A DNA stretch of 64,000 nucleotides from an uncultured Collinsella sp. (GCA_902467875.1 CABQWP010000002.1:1-64000), one strand, 5' to 3'; shown: positions 34,089 through 44,690, numbered from the stretch's first letter. The notes: generated by a model from the sequence alone, not told the origin. A program made the numbers and translations.

Positions 34089-34385
34089 ATGGGGAGCAAA
34101 AAGCGAGCCGCTTGGTCAAAAGCCAAAAGCGAGTTTTTAGGCGCTGCCACGGGCGGCGATATGAGCGACCTGTTTGCGCGCGAGAATGAGCGCCGCGACG
34201 CCCTGGACGCCGAGCGCGATGAAGCCTGGCGCTACAAGTCGTGCGAACGCAAAAACCGTTACGACACGCGCGCCGAGGCCGAGGCCGTTATGGCCGACTG
34301 CGAAAACCGCGGGCGGCGTGGTTTGGCCTGCTACAAATGCGAATACTGCGGCGGCTGGCACCTGACGTCGCATCCTTGGAAATAG
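34089..34385 (+). CDS. Small zinc-ribbon-like protein of unknown function
   Basis: 98 residues, highly charged. The C-terminus CYKCEYCGGWHLTSH, with an upstream CERKNRYDTRAEAEAVM segment, looks like a small treble-clef or zinc-ribbon module that also occurs in phage and actinobacterial hypothetical proteins. The N-terminal half is helical and basic. ATG at 34089 follows GAGGGG at long spacing; the true start could be the TTG at 34068. Possibly nucleic-acid binding (inference). Confidence 0.65.
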   Translation: MGSKKRAAWSKAKSEFLGAATGGDMSDLFARENERRDALDAERDEAWRYKSCERKNRYDTRAEAEAVMADCENRGRRGLACYKCEYCGGWHLTSHPWK

Positions 34386-34433
34386 GCCTCGCATCGGCAC
34401 GGCACTGACGGAGCGCCAACCATCGCGCGCAAG

Positions 34434-35138
34434 CTACGGGCGCGGCGGCACCAAAACATCGTAACGAACGGCCTTGCCCGCAAGTTGATAGCTCGGCTTA
34501 ACTCCGGCAAGCAGCGGGCCCTTCACCGGCCGCTTGATAACGACCTTGCGCGGATGCACAGCAAGCGCCGCCTCGACCAGCGATTCCTCATCGGCACACG
34601 GCTGTTCCAAATGGTGCAGGAGTTGGAACTTCTTTTTCACCGCCGCACTCTTGGTGCGCTCGGGAAACATGGGATCCAGATACACCGCGTCGGGAGCGGC
34701 GAGCTCGCCCTGCCCGATCAGCTCAGCTGTATGGCGAAGGCCGGCAATGCTGTCCTCGCCCGCATGAAGGCGCATGCGAGCCACGGCAGCCGCAAGCACC
34801 TGATCATCCGCCGCGCGATCCAAGGCATCCTTGAGGAGCGCCGCGATCACGCAATCCTGCTCATACAGATCGACGGTAAAGCCCGCGGCCGCCAACAGCA
34901 GCGAATCCTCGCCAAAGCCTGCCGTGGCATCAATCGCCCATGGGCTCTCGATGCCTTTTGTGTGCGCAGCCTTTACCAGCAGCTCTTGCTGCAGACGGCC
35001 TTGCTTGAGTCGTGGCAGCATGCGGGCAAAATCGGCACGCAGCTCCATCGCGCCGTCGGTGAGCGTGAGGCCCTCGGACTTCCGCACGAGCTCGAGCCCC
35101 GCGGCCCGAGCAACAGAAAAGGGATCGACGACGCCCAT
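34434..35138 (-). CDS. rsmJ: 16S rRNA m2G1516 methyltransferase RsmJ-like
   Basis: 234 residues. DATAGFGEDSLLLAAAGF is the SAM-binding loop, VYLDPMFPER the catalytic-pocket motif, and KRPVKGPLLAGVKP the C-terminal block; these align well with E. coli RsmJ (DATAGLGRDAF, VYLDPMFP, KRPDYAPPLA). RsmJ methylates G1516 of 16S rRNA. AAGGAG precedes the ATG at 35138. Single gene. Confidence 0.85.
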   Translation of the reverse strand: MGVVDPFSVARAAGLELVRKSEGLTLTDGAMELRADFARMLPRLKQGRLQQELLVKAAHTKGIESPWAIDATAGFGEDSLLLAAAGFTVDLYEQDCVIAALLKDALDRAADDQVLAAAVARMRLHAGEDSIAGLRHTAELIGQGELAAPDAVYLDPMFPERTKSAAVKKKFQLLHHLEQPCADEESLVEAALAVHPRKVVIKRPVKGPLLAGVKPSYQLAGKAVRYDVLVPPRP

Positions 35139-35202
35139 GGACACTCCTTAACAAGCAAAACGAATACGCGGGGCGCCGTTTATGCCAGCACCCAACCGTC
35201 CG

Positions 35203-35346
35203 CTATTGTCCCACATGCGACATGGCCCACAGCATCGCAATGCAAAGCACCGCCATCAATCCCGTGCACACGGCAGCGATCACAGAATCGCCCATGCGCC
35301 TTCCCAACGACCGCGGCTCACGCACTTGCCCTGTTCCGTACATCAT
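35203..35346 (-). CDS. Small single-span membrane protein, 47 residues
   Basis: The start at 35346 (ATGATG) is preceded by AAGGAGGAGCC, an excellent ribosome binding site that argues for a real gene. After a polar, basic N-terminus (REPRSLGRRMGD) there is one transmembrane helix, SVIAAVCTGLMAVLCIAMLWAM, broken only by its natural composition. Function unknown. It is upstream of rsmJ on the same strand, about 64 bases apart. Confidence 0.6.
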   Translation of the reverse strand: MMYGTGQVREPRSLGRRMGDSVIAAVCTGLMAVLCIAMLWAMSHVGQ

Positions 35347-35574
35347 GGCTCCTCCTTGAGACCAGCTCCTTGTTACGGCCTCATCATCGCAGCGCCGCAC
35401 ATGGGCTGCCATCGATTTGGCTTACGTCCAGCTTTCCTTTTTGAAAGGTTGGACCGTACAGGCAAGAGACGCTTTCAAACGCATGCATCGCCGCGTTGAA
35501 CTACAATGTGCTTCACCATATGTGCAGTACATTGGGTGCGCCAAGTTGGCGTACTCGTATCGAAAGGACCAGCC

Positions 35575-35976
35575 ATGAGCTTCACTCGCAAGACTCTCAA
35601 AATCCTTGCTCTCATCTACTTTGTTTTGGGCATCGCCAGCCTCGTCACCGCCGGCGTCGGTATCGCCACGGGCGGTCTCGATTCCACGTACGGTTCGTAC
35701 GCCACGCTCGCAGCGGTCGTGCTTATCGCCAAGGGTCTCGTCGACCTTGCCGCAGGCGTCGCCGGTATCAAGGGCGCCAACAAGCCTTCGCAGGTGGACG
35801 GCGCGTTTAAGCTCGGTATTGTTGCCGCGGTCGCCACGCTTGCCCAAGCGGTGCTCACGCTTCCCGCGTTTGGCGGCGACGCCATCAACTTTGGCGCCTT
35901 TGTCATCGTGGTGTACGACCTGTTCTTTGTTCAGCAGGCACACGCCGTTAAGGCCGAGAACAAGGACCGCCTATAA
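35575..35976 (+). CDS. Small multi-span membrane protein
   Basis: 133 residues with four predicted transmembrane helices (about residues 8-30, 40-60, 77-97 and 104-124). Rich in Ala and Gly, with KGLVDLAAGVAGIKGANKP in the middle loop. AAAGGACCAGCC precedes the ATG. I do not recognise a defined family; similar four-helix proteins are common in Coriobacteriia. A terminator follows. Confidence 0.75.
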   Translation: MSFTRKTLKILALIYFVLGIASLVTAGVGIATGGLDSTYGSYATLAAVVLIAKGLVDLAAGVAGIKGANKPSQVDGAFKLGIVAAVATLAQAVLTLPAFGGDAINFGAFVIVVYDLFFVQQAHAVKAENKDRL

Positions 35977-36012
35977 GCGCTCGCTTCTCATAACCTCTGC
36001 AGCCAAGCAACT

Positions 36013-36052
36013 AAAAAGGGCCGATCGCGCATCTCCGCGGTCGGCCCTTTAC
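36013..36052 (+). terminator. Terminator after the small membrane protein gene
   Basis: Arms AAAGGGCCGA (36015-36024) and TCGGCCCTTT (36041-36050), with further pairing CGCG inside the loop. Confidence 0.8.
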
Positions 36053-36066
36053 GTTTGCCTAGATAA

Positions 36067-36104
36067 AACCCACCAAAATAAACCTGTCCCTTTTTTGGCT
36101 GGTT
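36067..36104. repeat. Hairpin repeat with CTGTCCCTTTTTTGG core
   Basis: Arms AACCCACCAAAA and TTTTGGCTGGTT (two mismatches) around TAAACCTGTCCC. It is nearly the same element as 12614-12648 and lies between convergent genes. Confidence 0.7.
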
Positions 36105-36105
36105 G

Positions 36106-36921
36106 TTAGCTGTGGCGGTACTCGGCGATGATGAAGTCGATATCGGTTTGGAGCGTGTCCAGGTTTGCCAGGCGCTCTTTGTCGGCAGGGCGCGTGCGAT
36201 AGTAGTACGGCGTCATCTGGAACACCGCCTCGATATCGGCCTGGGTCTGAAGCGTAATATTCGCGGACACCCGCTGCGTTCCAACCAGCTTGAGCTCCGT
36301 TGTTTGTGGCAGCTTCTCATCGTTAAGGTACGGCGTGTCGTAGAGTACCTCCTTGAGCCCAAAGAGGTGACGAGCACCCGGCACCACGGTGCAGAGCGAA
36401 CCCTCCGGCGCCAGCACGCGGGCAAACTCGCGCTCGTTAAAGGGGGCAAAGAGCTCGGTCACCATATCGAAGGCGCCATCGGCCACGGGGATGTCCTTCA
36501 TGTTGGCCACGAAGTAGGTCGCATCGCCGCGCTTGGCGGCCAGGCGCACCATCTCCTTGCCCAGGTCAAAACCGTAAGCATCTACGCCCGGCACCGCGCC
36601 CATGGCACTGGTGTAATAGCCCTCGCCGCAGCAAATATCGAGCAGCGTCATGGGGCCGTTCGCAGACGTGGCGCGCCCAGACACCTGCTTGCGCACCAGC
36701 TCGACCATCGCATCGCGCAACGGCGCGTAGTATCCACGGTTCAAAAAGTCACGACGGCTGCGCGCCTGCGACTTGGGATCGCCCATGGAGTCGCCGCTCT
36801 TGGACGAGCGCAGTAGATATAGATAACCCTCGCGCGCACGGTCAAACCGGTGTCCGCCCGCGCATGCGGCCCCACGCTCATCGTCCACCAACGGTTCATG
36901 GCAAACGGGACACAACAACAT
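36106..36921 (-). CDS. RlmA-type 23S rRNA (guanine-N1) methyltransferase-like protein
   Basis: 271 residues. An N-terminal zinc site CPVC...CAGGH, then RAREGYLYLL, is followed by SAM motif LLDICCGEGYYTSAM and LFAPFNEREFARVLAPEG; this layout is that of RlmA(I)/RlmA(II), which methylate G745 or G748 of 23S rRNA. TAAGGAG precedes the ATG. Which guanine is modified cannot be told. RlmA(II) activity can influence macrolide susceptibility in other bacteria; no such claim is made here. Confidence 0.83.
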   Translation of the reverse strand: MLLCPVCHEPLVDDERGAACAGGHRFDRAREGYLYLLRSSKSGDSMGDPKSQARSRRDFLNRGYYAPLRDAMVELVRKQVSGRATSANGPMTLLDICCGEGYYTSAMGAVPGVDAYGFDLGKEMVRLAAKRGDATYFVANMKDIPVADGAFDMVTELFAPFNEREFARVLAPEGSLCTVVPGARHLFGLKEVLYDTPYLNDEKLPQTTELKLVGTQRVSANITLQTQADIEAVFQMTPYYYRTRPADKERLANLDTLQTDIDFIIAEYRHS

Positions 36922-36977
36922 GGCAACTCCTTAGCGCGAACAACACAACGCCCACCATTGTCGCACGCCTTCCCCAC

Positions 36978-37101
36978 CTAGTCATTGGGGACGTTCTTGA
37001 ATGACTAGTTAGAAGAGACGTTCTTGAATGACTAGTTAGAAGAGATAAGGAGTGTCCCCAGCTGCCGGCAGAAAAGGAACGTCCCTAAGTGCCGACTGGT
37101 T
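36978..37101. repeat. Composite of short repeats: hairpin, 27-bp tandem repeat and second hairpin
   Basis: CTAGTCATT (36978) pairs with AATGACTAG (37000-37008). A 27-bp unit beginning GACGTTCTTGAATGACTAG occurs twice in direct tandem (36990-37016, 37017-37043). The rest (37050-37101) is related, inverted, to the element at 49473-49530, and the first part to 59664-59720. Confidence 0.7.
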
Positions 37102-37164
37102 GCATTAGGAGTATCATCATCTGCGCAAATAAGCACGAAAGAGCATATTAGAGATTGAGAGCAT

Positions 37165-38547
37165 ATGGCTGACACCGTATCTAAGCACATTGACATGACC
37201 ACCGGCTCGCTGTGGCGCAATATCCCCCTGTTCGCCTTCCCCGTGGCCGCCACGAGCATCTTGGAGCAGCTGTCGAACCTCATCGCCACGGTCATCATCG
37301 GTAATTTCTCGGGCGACCAGGGAACCCTCGCCATGGCGGCGGTCGGCTCCAATGTTCCGCTTACCAGTCTTATGCTCAACCTGTTTATTGGCATGTCGCT
37401 TGGCTCCAACGTGGTCATCGCCAACGCTATCGGCCGCAACGATCAGAACATGGTCAAACGCGCCGTCCATACCTCGATTTTAATGGCACTCGTGGGCTTT
37501 GTCGTCATCGCACTGGGCGAGATCTTTGCCGAGCCCATGCTCGCCGCGCTCAACGTTCCCGCCGAGACCATGCCGCTCGCCTCACTCTATCTGCGCGTCT
37601 TTTTGCTCAGCATGCCCTCGATCTTGCTCTACAACTTTGAGGCCGCGATCTTCCGCTCCGTCGGCATCACCCGCATGCCGCTGCAGGCGCTTGCCGTGTC
37701 CACCGTCCTCAACATTGGCCTGGATCTCATTTTTGTCCCCGTACTCCACTGGGGCGTCGCGGGCGTCGCCATCGCCACCGCTATCGCCTACACCGTCAGC
37801 GCCGCCACGCTCTTTATCCGTCTGCTCAAGACCGACTCCGTCGTCCGCGTCACCCCGCGCGACCTGGCTATCGACCCCGTCGCCCTCAAGCGCATCGTCA
37901 AGATCGGCCTGCCCGCCGGCATCCAAAGCGCTGTCTTTGCCGTCGCCAACATCATCATCCAGTCTGCCATCAACAGCCTGGGCACCGAGGTCATGGCAGC
38001 ATCGAGCGCCGCCATGAGCCTGGAGTACGTGTGCTACAACCTGCTCAACAGCTTTAGCCAGGCTTGCACCACCTTTGTGGGACAAAACCACGGTGCCCGC
38101 CAGATCGACCGCTGTACCAAAACGCTCAAGGTCTGCCTAGTCGAAGGCGGTATCGTCGCGCTCACCACAATTATCGTTATTGTTGGCCTGGGGCGCGAGA
38201 TCTTGTCGCTGTTCAACAGCGATCCCAACATCGTCTCGATCGGCTATATCCGCGTATGTTCGATCTTCCCGGCGTACGCCTTTAGCATGTTCTACGAAAA
38301 CATGTCGGGCTACCTGCGCGGCTTTGGTATCTCGCTCACGCCGGCCCTCATCACCATGATCTGCGTCTGCGGCATCCGCTTCTATTGGGTGTTCTGCGTG
38401 TTCCCGCACTTCCGCACCTTTGCGAACATCATGATGGTCTACCCCATCAGCCTGGGCACCACGGCATTCTTTATGGTCGTGGCGGTACTACTCTGCCACC
38501 CGGCACGCACCTATCGCGCCACCCAAGCCAAAGCGACAGCCCGCTAA
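37165..38547 (+). CDS. MATE family multidrug/cation efflux transporter
   Basis: 460 residues, 12 hydrophobic helices in two homologous halves. MTTGSLWRNIPLFAFPVAATSILEQL is a typical MATE opening; VIIGNFSG and the second-half FVGQNHGARQ are family hallmarks. These proteins export cationic compounds using Na+ or H+ gradients. The start at 37165 has a weak site (GAGAG). It comes after the repeat-rich spacer; no regulator is adjacent on this side. Confidence 0.88.
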   Translation: MADTVSKHIDMTTGSLWRNIPLFAFPVAATSILEQLSNLIATVIIGNFSGDQGTLAMAAVGSNVPLTSLMLNLFIGMSLGSNVVIANAIGRNDQNMVKRAVHTSILMALVGFVVIALGEIFAEPMLAALNVPAETMPLASLYLRVFLLSMPSILLYNFEAAIFRSVGITRMPLQALAVSTVLNIGLDLIFVPVLHWGVAGVAIATAIAYTVSAATLFIRLLKTDSVVRVTPRDLAIDPVALKRIVKIGLPAGIQSAVFAVANIIIQSAINSLGTEVMAASSAAMSLEYVCYNLLNSFSQACTTFVGQNHGARQIDRCTKTLKVCLVEGGIVALTTIIVIVGLGREILSLFNSDPNIVSIGYIRVCSIFPAYAFSMFYENMSGYLRGFGISLTPALITMICVCGIRFYWVFCVFPHFRTFANIMMVYPISLGTTAFFMVVAVLLCHPARTYRATQAKATAR

Positions 38548-38574
38548 ACACCGCACTCAACGCCACGCCAGTCA

Positions 38575-39441
38575 TTAATTGACAATATGCGAGCTCATAT
38601 AGTCGATAAAGCGCCTCGTGGCGATAGGCATGGTGTCCCAGCTGCGCCAGGCGGCCACCACGTCGCGCGAGGGGGCATGCACGATGGGGCGTACGCGAAT
38701 ATCGGCCCGCATGCCCTCCACAGTACGACGGTAGAGCATGCTCACGCCCAGGCCCTCCTCCACCATCGCCATGATGGTGTAGTCGTCGGTCACCTCACTC
38801 GTCACGTGCGGCGACAGCCCATGCGCCGCAAATGCATCGAGCACCAGACTCTGTTCGCCCTCATCCAACAGTACAAACGGCTCGGACGCCAGGTCGGCGA
38901 GCGTCACCTTTTCCTTTGCCGCCAGCGGATGCGCGGCCGGCAACAATGCCACCAACTCGTCGTGATAGACCACGCGCTTCTCGAGCCCAGCGGTAAATCC
39001 GCGCGCCGTAAAACAAAAATCAACCACGCCATCGTGCACCCATTGAGCGTTGCGCGTGTAATCGCCCTGCTTGAGGGTGAAGCGTACGCCCGGGTGCAGC
39101 GCCCCAAAGTCGCGAATCACACGCGGCAGCACGGTACGACTCACGTTGGTAAACGTCGCGATGCGAATATCGGTCGACGAAAGCCCCAGCAGCTCCTGGC
39201 GCTTGCCCTCGAGCTCGGCCTCGGCGGTCACAATCTGGCGCAGGTACGGCAGATATTGTTTACCGTCGCGCGTAAGCGAAACGCCCTGCTTTCCGCGCTC
39301 GATAAGCGTGGTACCCAGCTCGCGCTCGAGCGCCTTGACGGCCTGGCTCACCGCACTTTGCGTATAGCCCAGCTCGTCCGCCGCACGTTTCAGGCTGCCG
39401 CAATCGACCACCATACAAACAATCTGATACCGCGATGCCAT
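38575..39441 (-). CDS. LysR family transcriptional regulator
   Basis: 288 residues. The N-terminal helix-turn-helix is YQIVCMVVDCGSLKRAADELGYTQSAVSQAVKALE, ending GTTLIERGKQGVSLT; the effector domain follows. It is divergent from the EamA transporter gene at 39600 with a 158-bp shared spacer, the classic LysR arrangement, so it may control that transporter. Convergent with the MATE gene. Effector unknown. Confidence 0.87.
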   Translation of the reverse strand: MASRYQIVCMVVDCGSLKRAADELGYTQSAVSQAVKALERELGTTLIERGKQGVSLTRDGKQYLPYLRQIVTAEAELEGKRQELLGLSSTDIRIATFTNVSRTVLPRVIRDFGALHPGVRFTLKQGDYTRNAQWVHDGVVDFCFTARGFTAGLEKRVVYHDELVALLPAAHPLAAKEKVTLADLASEPFVLLDEGEQSLVLDAFAAHGLSPHVTSEVTDDYTIMAMVEEGLGVSMLYRRTVEGMRADIRVRPIVHAPSRDVVAAWRSWDTMPIATRRFIDYMSSHIVN

Positions 39442-39599
39442 CGTGCCTCCACATCGATGTAGCCGTAAAACGTTTTGCCAGGACTTTTCGCATCTACTTT
39501 AGCGTTTCTTAATCATACTGAAGATACATTCGCTTTACTACATCCACATCTGGGAGCAGAATCCTTTTTACGAAACCGTTCTGTAACAAAAGGAGTCCC

Positions 39600-40502
39600 A
39601 TGGATCGCAAAAAAGCAATCGCGCTCTCATTTTCCGTTCCCGTCGCATGGGGCTTTTCGTACCCCCTCATGAAGATCGGCATGGACAGCATGAACGCCAC
39701 GAGCATCGTTGCGCTGCGCTGCATCATCGCCTTTGTGGCCTGCCTTTTGCTCTTCCACAAGCGCGCTTTCCGCATCAACCGCGACCTTATGGTCCGTGCC
39801 GCCATCATCGGCGCCATTATGGCAACCGAGCTCACCTGCATGTGCTTGGGCTCTAGCCTCACTTCTGCCTCCACTGCCGGCTTTTTGCAGAGCCTGACGG
39901 TCGTGATCGTGCCGTTTGCCAACGCCGCCCTGCTGCGCCGCGCCCCCGAACGCAAAGTGCTCGTCGGCACCGCCATCGTCACCTGCGGTATGTTGCTGCT
40001 CTCGGGCGCCGACTTCACCAGCCTGAACCCAGGCGCGCTCATCATGCTGCTCTCCGCCTTTGTCTATGCCGGCCATATCATTGTGGCGAAGCGCTTTGTC
40101 GAAGATATCGACCCGCTGGCTCTGGGCGTTTGGCAGCTGGGCTTCGGCGGCTTGTTCTCGGGTATCGCCGTATGCGTCTTTGGCGGTTTCACACTTCCCA
40201 GTACGCCCAGCGAGATCGTGGTCGTCGTCGCGCTCGCACTCATCTGCTCTGCCTACGGCTTTATCACCCAGACGCTCGTGCAGCCCCACGTGCCCGCCGA
40301 GACCACCGGCTTCGCCTTCTCGCTTGAGCCGGTCTGCTCCGCTGTCTTTTCGTTCTTCCTGGTTGGCGAGGTCCTGAGCCCCATCGCCTTCTTTGGCGCC
40401 GCCCTCATCCTAACCGGCGTCATGGTGGCAACCGTCGAGCTTCCGCGCCTCCGCGCACATGGACAAGCTCGCATGGCAGGAGCGCCCGAGCACGTCGCGT
40501 AG
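39600..40502 (+). CDS. EamA/DMT family transporter
   Basis: 300 residues with 10 transmembrane helices in two EamA repeats. FSVPVAWGFSYPLMKIG in helix 1 and SAFVYAGHIIVAKRF in the second repeat match drug/metabolite transporters that export amino acids or metabolites. AAAAGGAGTCCC is directly before the ATG. The divergent LysR gene is its likely regulator (inference from arrangement). Confidence 0.87.
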   Translation: MDRKKAIALSFSVPVAWGFSYPLMKIGMDSMNATSIVALRCIIAFVACLLLFHKRAFRINRDLMVRAAIIGAIMATELTCMCLGSSLTSASTAGFLQSLTVVIVPFANAALLRRAPERKVLVGTAIVTCGMLLLSGADFTSLNPGALIMLLSAFVYAGHIIVAKRFVEDIDPLALGVWQLGFGGLFSGIAVCVFGGFTLPSTPSEIVVVVALALICSAYGFITQTLVQPHVPAETTGFAFSLEPVCSAVFSFFLVGEVLSPIAFFGAALILTGVMVATVELPRLRAHGQARMAGAPEHVA

Positions 40503-40590
40503 ACCCCACTCTTCATACAGCCGTGGCGTAAAGGCAACCGGTGCGCCTTTACAATAGATGCCAACAGAGTATCTGCCATAAAGGAGCCCC

Positions 40591-41316
40591 ATGGACACCG
40601 CAACTCGCGACCGCAACATAGCAACTTGGTTGGGCGATGCGCCACAGCTGATACGTGACACTACGAACCAGCTGCTCGAGCGCATCGCCCTTTTGCGTGC
40701 CGAGCAGACTATCTACCCGGCACAAGACGACATCCTCAATGCCCTCGCCTACACGCCGGCCGACCAGGTCAAGGTTGTCATCTTGGGTCAAGACCCCTAT
40801 CACGGACCCAACCAGGCCATGGGGCTGTCGTTCTCGGTCCCCGCGACGCAAACCAAGTTGCCGCCGAGCCTGCGCAACATCTATAAGGAGCTCAAAGCCG
40901 ATCTGGGTTGCCCCATTCCCGCCACGGGAGACCTAACGCCATGGGCACAACAGGGCGTCCTGCTTCTCAACACCACGCTCACCGTGCGTGGGCATGCCGC
41001 GAACTCGCACGCCAAGCTGGGCTGGAGCACGCTCACCGACTACGTTATCGAACGCTGCTGCCAGCTGTCCCAGCCGGTCGTCTTTTTGGCTTGGGGTCGC
41101 TTTGCCCAGCAGATGGTCGAAGGCAAGCTCGTCGCAACTGGTGCGGGCAAGGCAACCGGCAAGTTCTGCCTGGCCTCCACGCACCCCTCGCCGCTTTCGG
41201 CCAACCGCGCCACGGCAGAACTCCCCGCCTTTATGGGGTCGCGTCCCTTCTCCGCTGCCAATCGGCTACTCGAACAGCACGGCTCGACCCCCGTCAACTG
41301 GACTTGCCTCGGCTAA
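40591..41316 (+). CDS. ung: Uracil-DNA glycosylase, family 1
   Basis: 241 residues. GQDPYHGPNQAMGLSFSV carries the catalytic Asp68; LLLNTTLTVR, AWGRFAQ and HPSPLSA (His minor-groove wedge region) complete the family 1 signature. It removes uracil from DNA in base excision repair. AAAGGAGCCCC precedes the ATG. Single gene with its own terminator. Confidence 0.95.
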   Translation: MDTATRDRNIATWLGDAPQLIRDTTNQLLERIALLRAEQTIYPAQDDILNALAYTPADQVKVVILGQDPYHGPNQAMGLSFSVPATQTKLPPSLRNIYKELKADLGCPIPATGDLTPWAQQGVLLLNTTLTVRGHAANSHAKLGWSTLTDYVIERCCQLSQPVVFLAWGRFAQQMVEGKLVATGAGKATGKFCLASTHPSPLSANRATAELPAFMGSRPFSAANRLLEQHGSTPVNWTCLG

Positions 41317-41333
41317 AAACCGATACATCAAAA

Positions 41334-41368
41334 ATAGCGCCCGACGGCTTCCCATCGGGCGCTTTTCC
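41334..41368. terminator. Terminator between convergent ung and SDR genes
   Basis: Arms AGCGCCCGA (41336-41344) and TCGGGCGCT (41355-41363) with outer A and T tracts on each side, suited to both directions. Confidence 0.85.
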
Positions 41369-42048
41369 TATTCGGGCCAAATAAATTGTGTGCGGCCGGC
41401 CTCGCCGCCATCGATCAGCAGGCTCTGCCCGGTCATAAACCGGTTGGTCACGCCCACAAAGTAGATCCACTCGGCAATCTCTTGGGCAGTGGCCCAGCGC
41501 CTAAGCGGCGTGAGCTCCATAATCTGGTTCCACAGATGTTCGTCTTCCATCACGCAACGGTTGAGCGGCGTGATAACGCCACCCGGGTCCACACTGTTGG
41601 CGATGGCCTGCGGCGCCAGACGGTTTGCAAGGTTCTTGGTGTAGGCGATAACGCCGCCCTTGCTGGCGGCATAGGCGGGAAACTCCGATCCCGTATGCCC
41701 ACTCGCCGACCCCACATTGACCACGGATTTGATAGCCGGCGCCGGCTTGGCGGCAAGCCCCTCCCCCACAAAGGCATAGCGCTCGGTCACGTTGATGGTG
41801 CCACACAGGTTGGCGGCGATGTCGTCGGCCGAATCCTGCGTACCGGCAACGTTCACGATCACCTGGGGTTCAAGGTCACCTGGAAACGAGTCAGGCTCGC
41901 GGACATCAACAATCAGATGGCGGTAGCGCTCGTGTTTGATCGCCGCCGGCAAAAGATCAAAGCCCACGACCTCGTGGCCCTCGTCCAAAAAGCGCTGCAC
42001 GCACGCGGCTCCGATACCGCCCGAAGCGCCCGTGATCAAAACCCGCAT
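41368..42048 (-). CDS. Short-chain dehydrogenase/reductase
   Basis: 226 residues. TGASGGIGAA is the NAD(P)-binding glycine motif, NVAG the second motif, and YAASKGG holds the catalytic Tyr and Lys, with Ser in VGSASG. SDRs with this C-terminal GQSLLIDGG are typical of 3-oxoacyl-ACP reductase-like or sugar/steroid alcohol dehydrogenases; substrate unknown. TAAGGAG precedes the ATG. It follows the VUT transporter gene by 9 bases, so the two are cotranscribed. Confidence 0.87.
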   Translation of the reverse strand: MRVLITGASGGIGAACVQRFLDEGHEVVGFDLLPAAIKHERYRHLIVDVREPDSFPGDLEPQVIVNVAGTQDSADDIAANLCGTINVTERYAFVGEGLAAKPAPAIKSVVNVGSASGHTGSEFPAYAASKGGVIAYTKNLANRLAPQAIANSVDPGGVITPLNRCVMEDEHLWNQIMELTPLRRWATAQEIAEWIYFVGVTNRFMTGQSLLIDGGEAGRTQFIWPE

Positions 42049-42057
42049 ACTTGCTCC

Positions 42058-42780
42058 TTAGGCGGTTGCGTGGCGCTCGAGGTACTCGGAACCCACATTC
42101 TCGCGCTCCCAGCCGCGCACGACCTTGTAGCCCACGGGGCTCAGGAAGACCTCGCACAGTAGCTCGGCAACAGCGCCGGTCAGCGAGCACATAAGAACCT
42201 GCACCCAGGTCCAGCCAAAGAACGTGTGACTCACCACAATGGCAAAGACCAGGTTGTCGATAAACTGGCCAACGCCCGTGGACACATAGGAGCGGAAGGC
42301 AAAGCTCGCAAAGTTATTCTTTTTGAGCATACGGCCAAGCGACTGGTTGAGCGTGGAGTTAACCACGGCAGAAACGAGCATTGCCAGCGAAGAGCCCAGC
42401 ACCACGTACCAGGTGCCGCCGATGGTGGCGTTAAGGGCAGTGTTGACCTCGATCATGCCCGTGTCGTAGTAGGCGCCCCACATGCCGGGCGTGAGCGAGC
42501 ATGCCCAAAAGCACAGGCTCACGGCCAGGTTGACCAGCAGCGCGAGGATAGAGATTTTGATGGATGCCTTGGCGCCAAAGCGCTTGCAGATCATGTCCTG
42601 GCACAAAAACGAGACCCAGCTCACCACAAAGCCGCAATCGAGTGCCAGATACGGCAGGCTGATAAGCTCTTTGTTGGCCAGCAGGTTCATCATGATGACG
42701 CTCACGAAAAACAGCGAAACCGTTGCCGCGGGAATGCTCCGCAACAGGACCTTGTAGTCCTCCATGACCTTCTTGATCAT
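42058..42780 (-). CDS. VUT family transporter, putative queuosine precursor transporter (YhhQ-like)
   Basis: 240 residues, about six transmembrane helices. MNLLANKELISLPYLALDCG, SYVSTGVGQFIDNLVFA and VLMCSLTGAVAELLCE match the VUT/YhhQ family (PF02592), whose studied members import queuine or preQ precursors for tRNA modification. AAAGGAG precedes the ATG. A possible preQ1-I riboswitch lies directly upstream (42788-42836). Its operon partner is an SDR. Confidence 0.85.
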   Translation of the reverse strand: MIKKVMEDYKVLLRSIPAATVSLFFVSVIMMNLLANKELISLPYLALDCGFVVSWVSFLCQDMICKRFGAKASIKISILALLVNLAVSLCFWACSLTPGMWGAYYDTGMIEVNTALNATIGGTWYVVLGSSLAMLVSAVVNSTLNQSLGRMLKKNNFASFAFRSYVSTGVGQFIDNLVFAIVVSHTFFGWTWVQVLMCSLTGAVAELLCEVFLSPVGYKVVRGWERENVGSEYLERHATA

Positions 42781-42787
42781 TATGTAC

Positions 42788-42836
42788 TCCTTTGGTTTTA
42801 GGTTTAACGAGCAGGATATCGGACCCGAACTGCTCG
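42788..42836 (-). promoter_or_regulatory. Candidate preQ1-I-type riboswitch before the VUT gene
   Basis: On the minus strand GAGCAG (42835-42830) pairs with CTGCTC (42814-42809). The loop starts TTCGGGT, and the A-rich tail GTTAAACCTAAAACC contains ACCT that can pair with GGGT, giving an H-type pseudoknot abutting the AAAGGAG ribosome binding site. This mirrors preQ1-I (P1, UUC, P2, A-rich tail) but is not a close match to its consensus. Confidence 0.4.
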
Positions 42837-42936
42837 GACGCCCCGGTCTTGAGACGACGGTGGGTATGATAGCCGCTCACACGGCATCAGGCAAGCAATC
42901 GGCGCGGCAGCCCCGCAGGGCCACCGCGCCGATGCG

Positions 42937-44550
<1,614 letters not shown>

Positions 44551-44690
44551 GCGGATCCTTTCTTGCATTGAGTGCATTACGTCGTTGTAACCGCACTATT
44601 GTAGCCGCGAAATCCCGCTCTAGAGCGCCTATCAGGACAAATTCATCAGTTGGAGCCTGGTTAGCAGTCGATGGCGACACTCCGCAGCAG

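Noticed and set aside
36978..37101. CRISPR array
   Set aside because: Only two tandem 27-bp units with no spacers, and the repeats are part of a hairpin family; no cas genes nearby.
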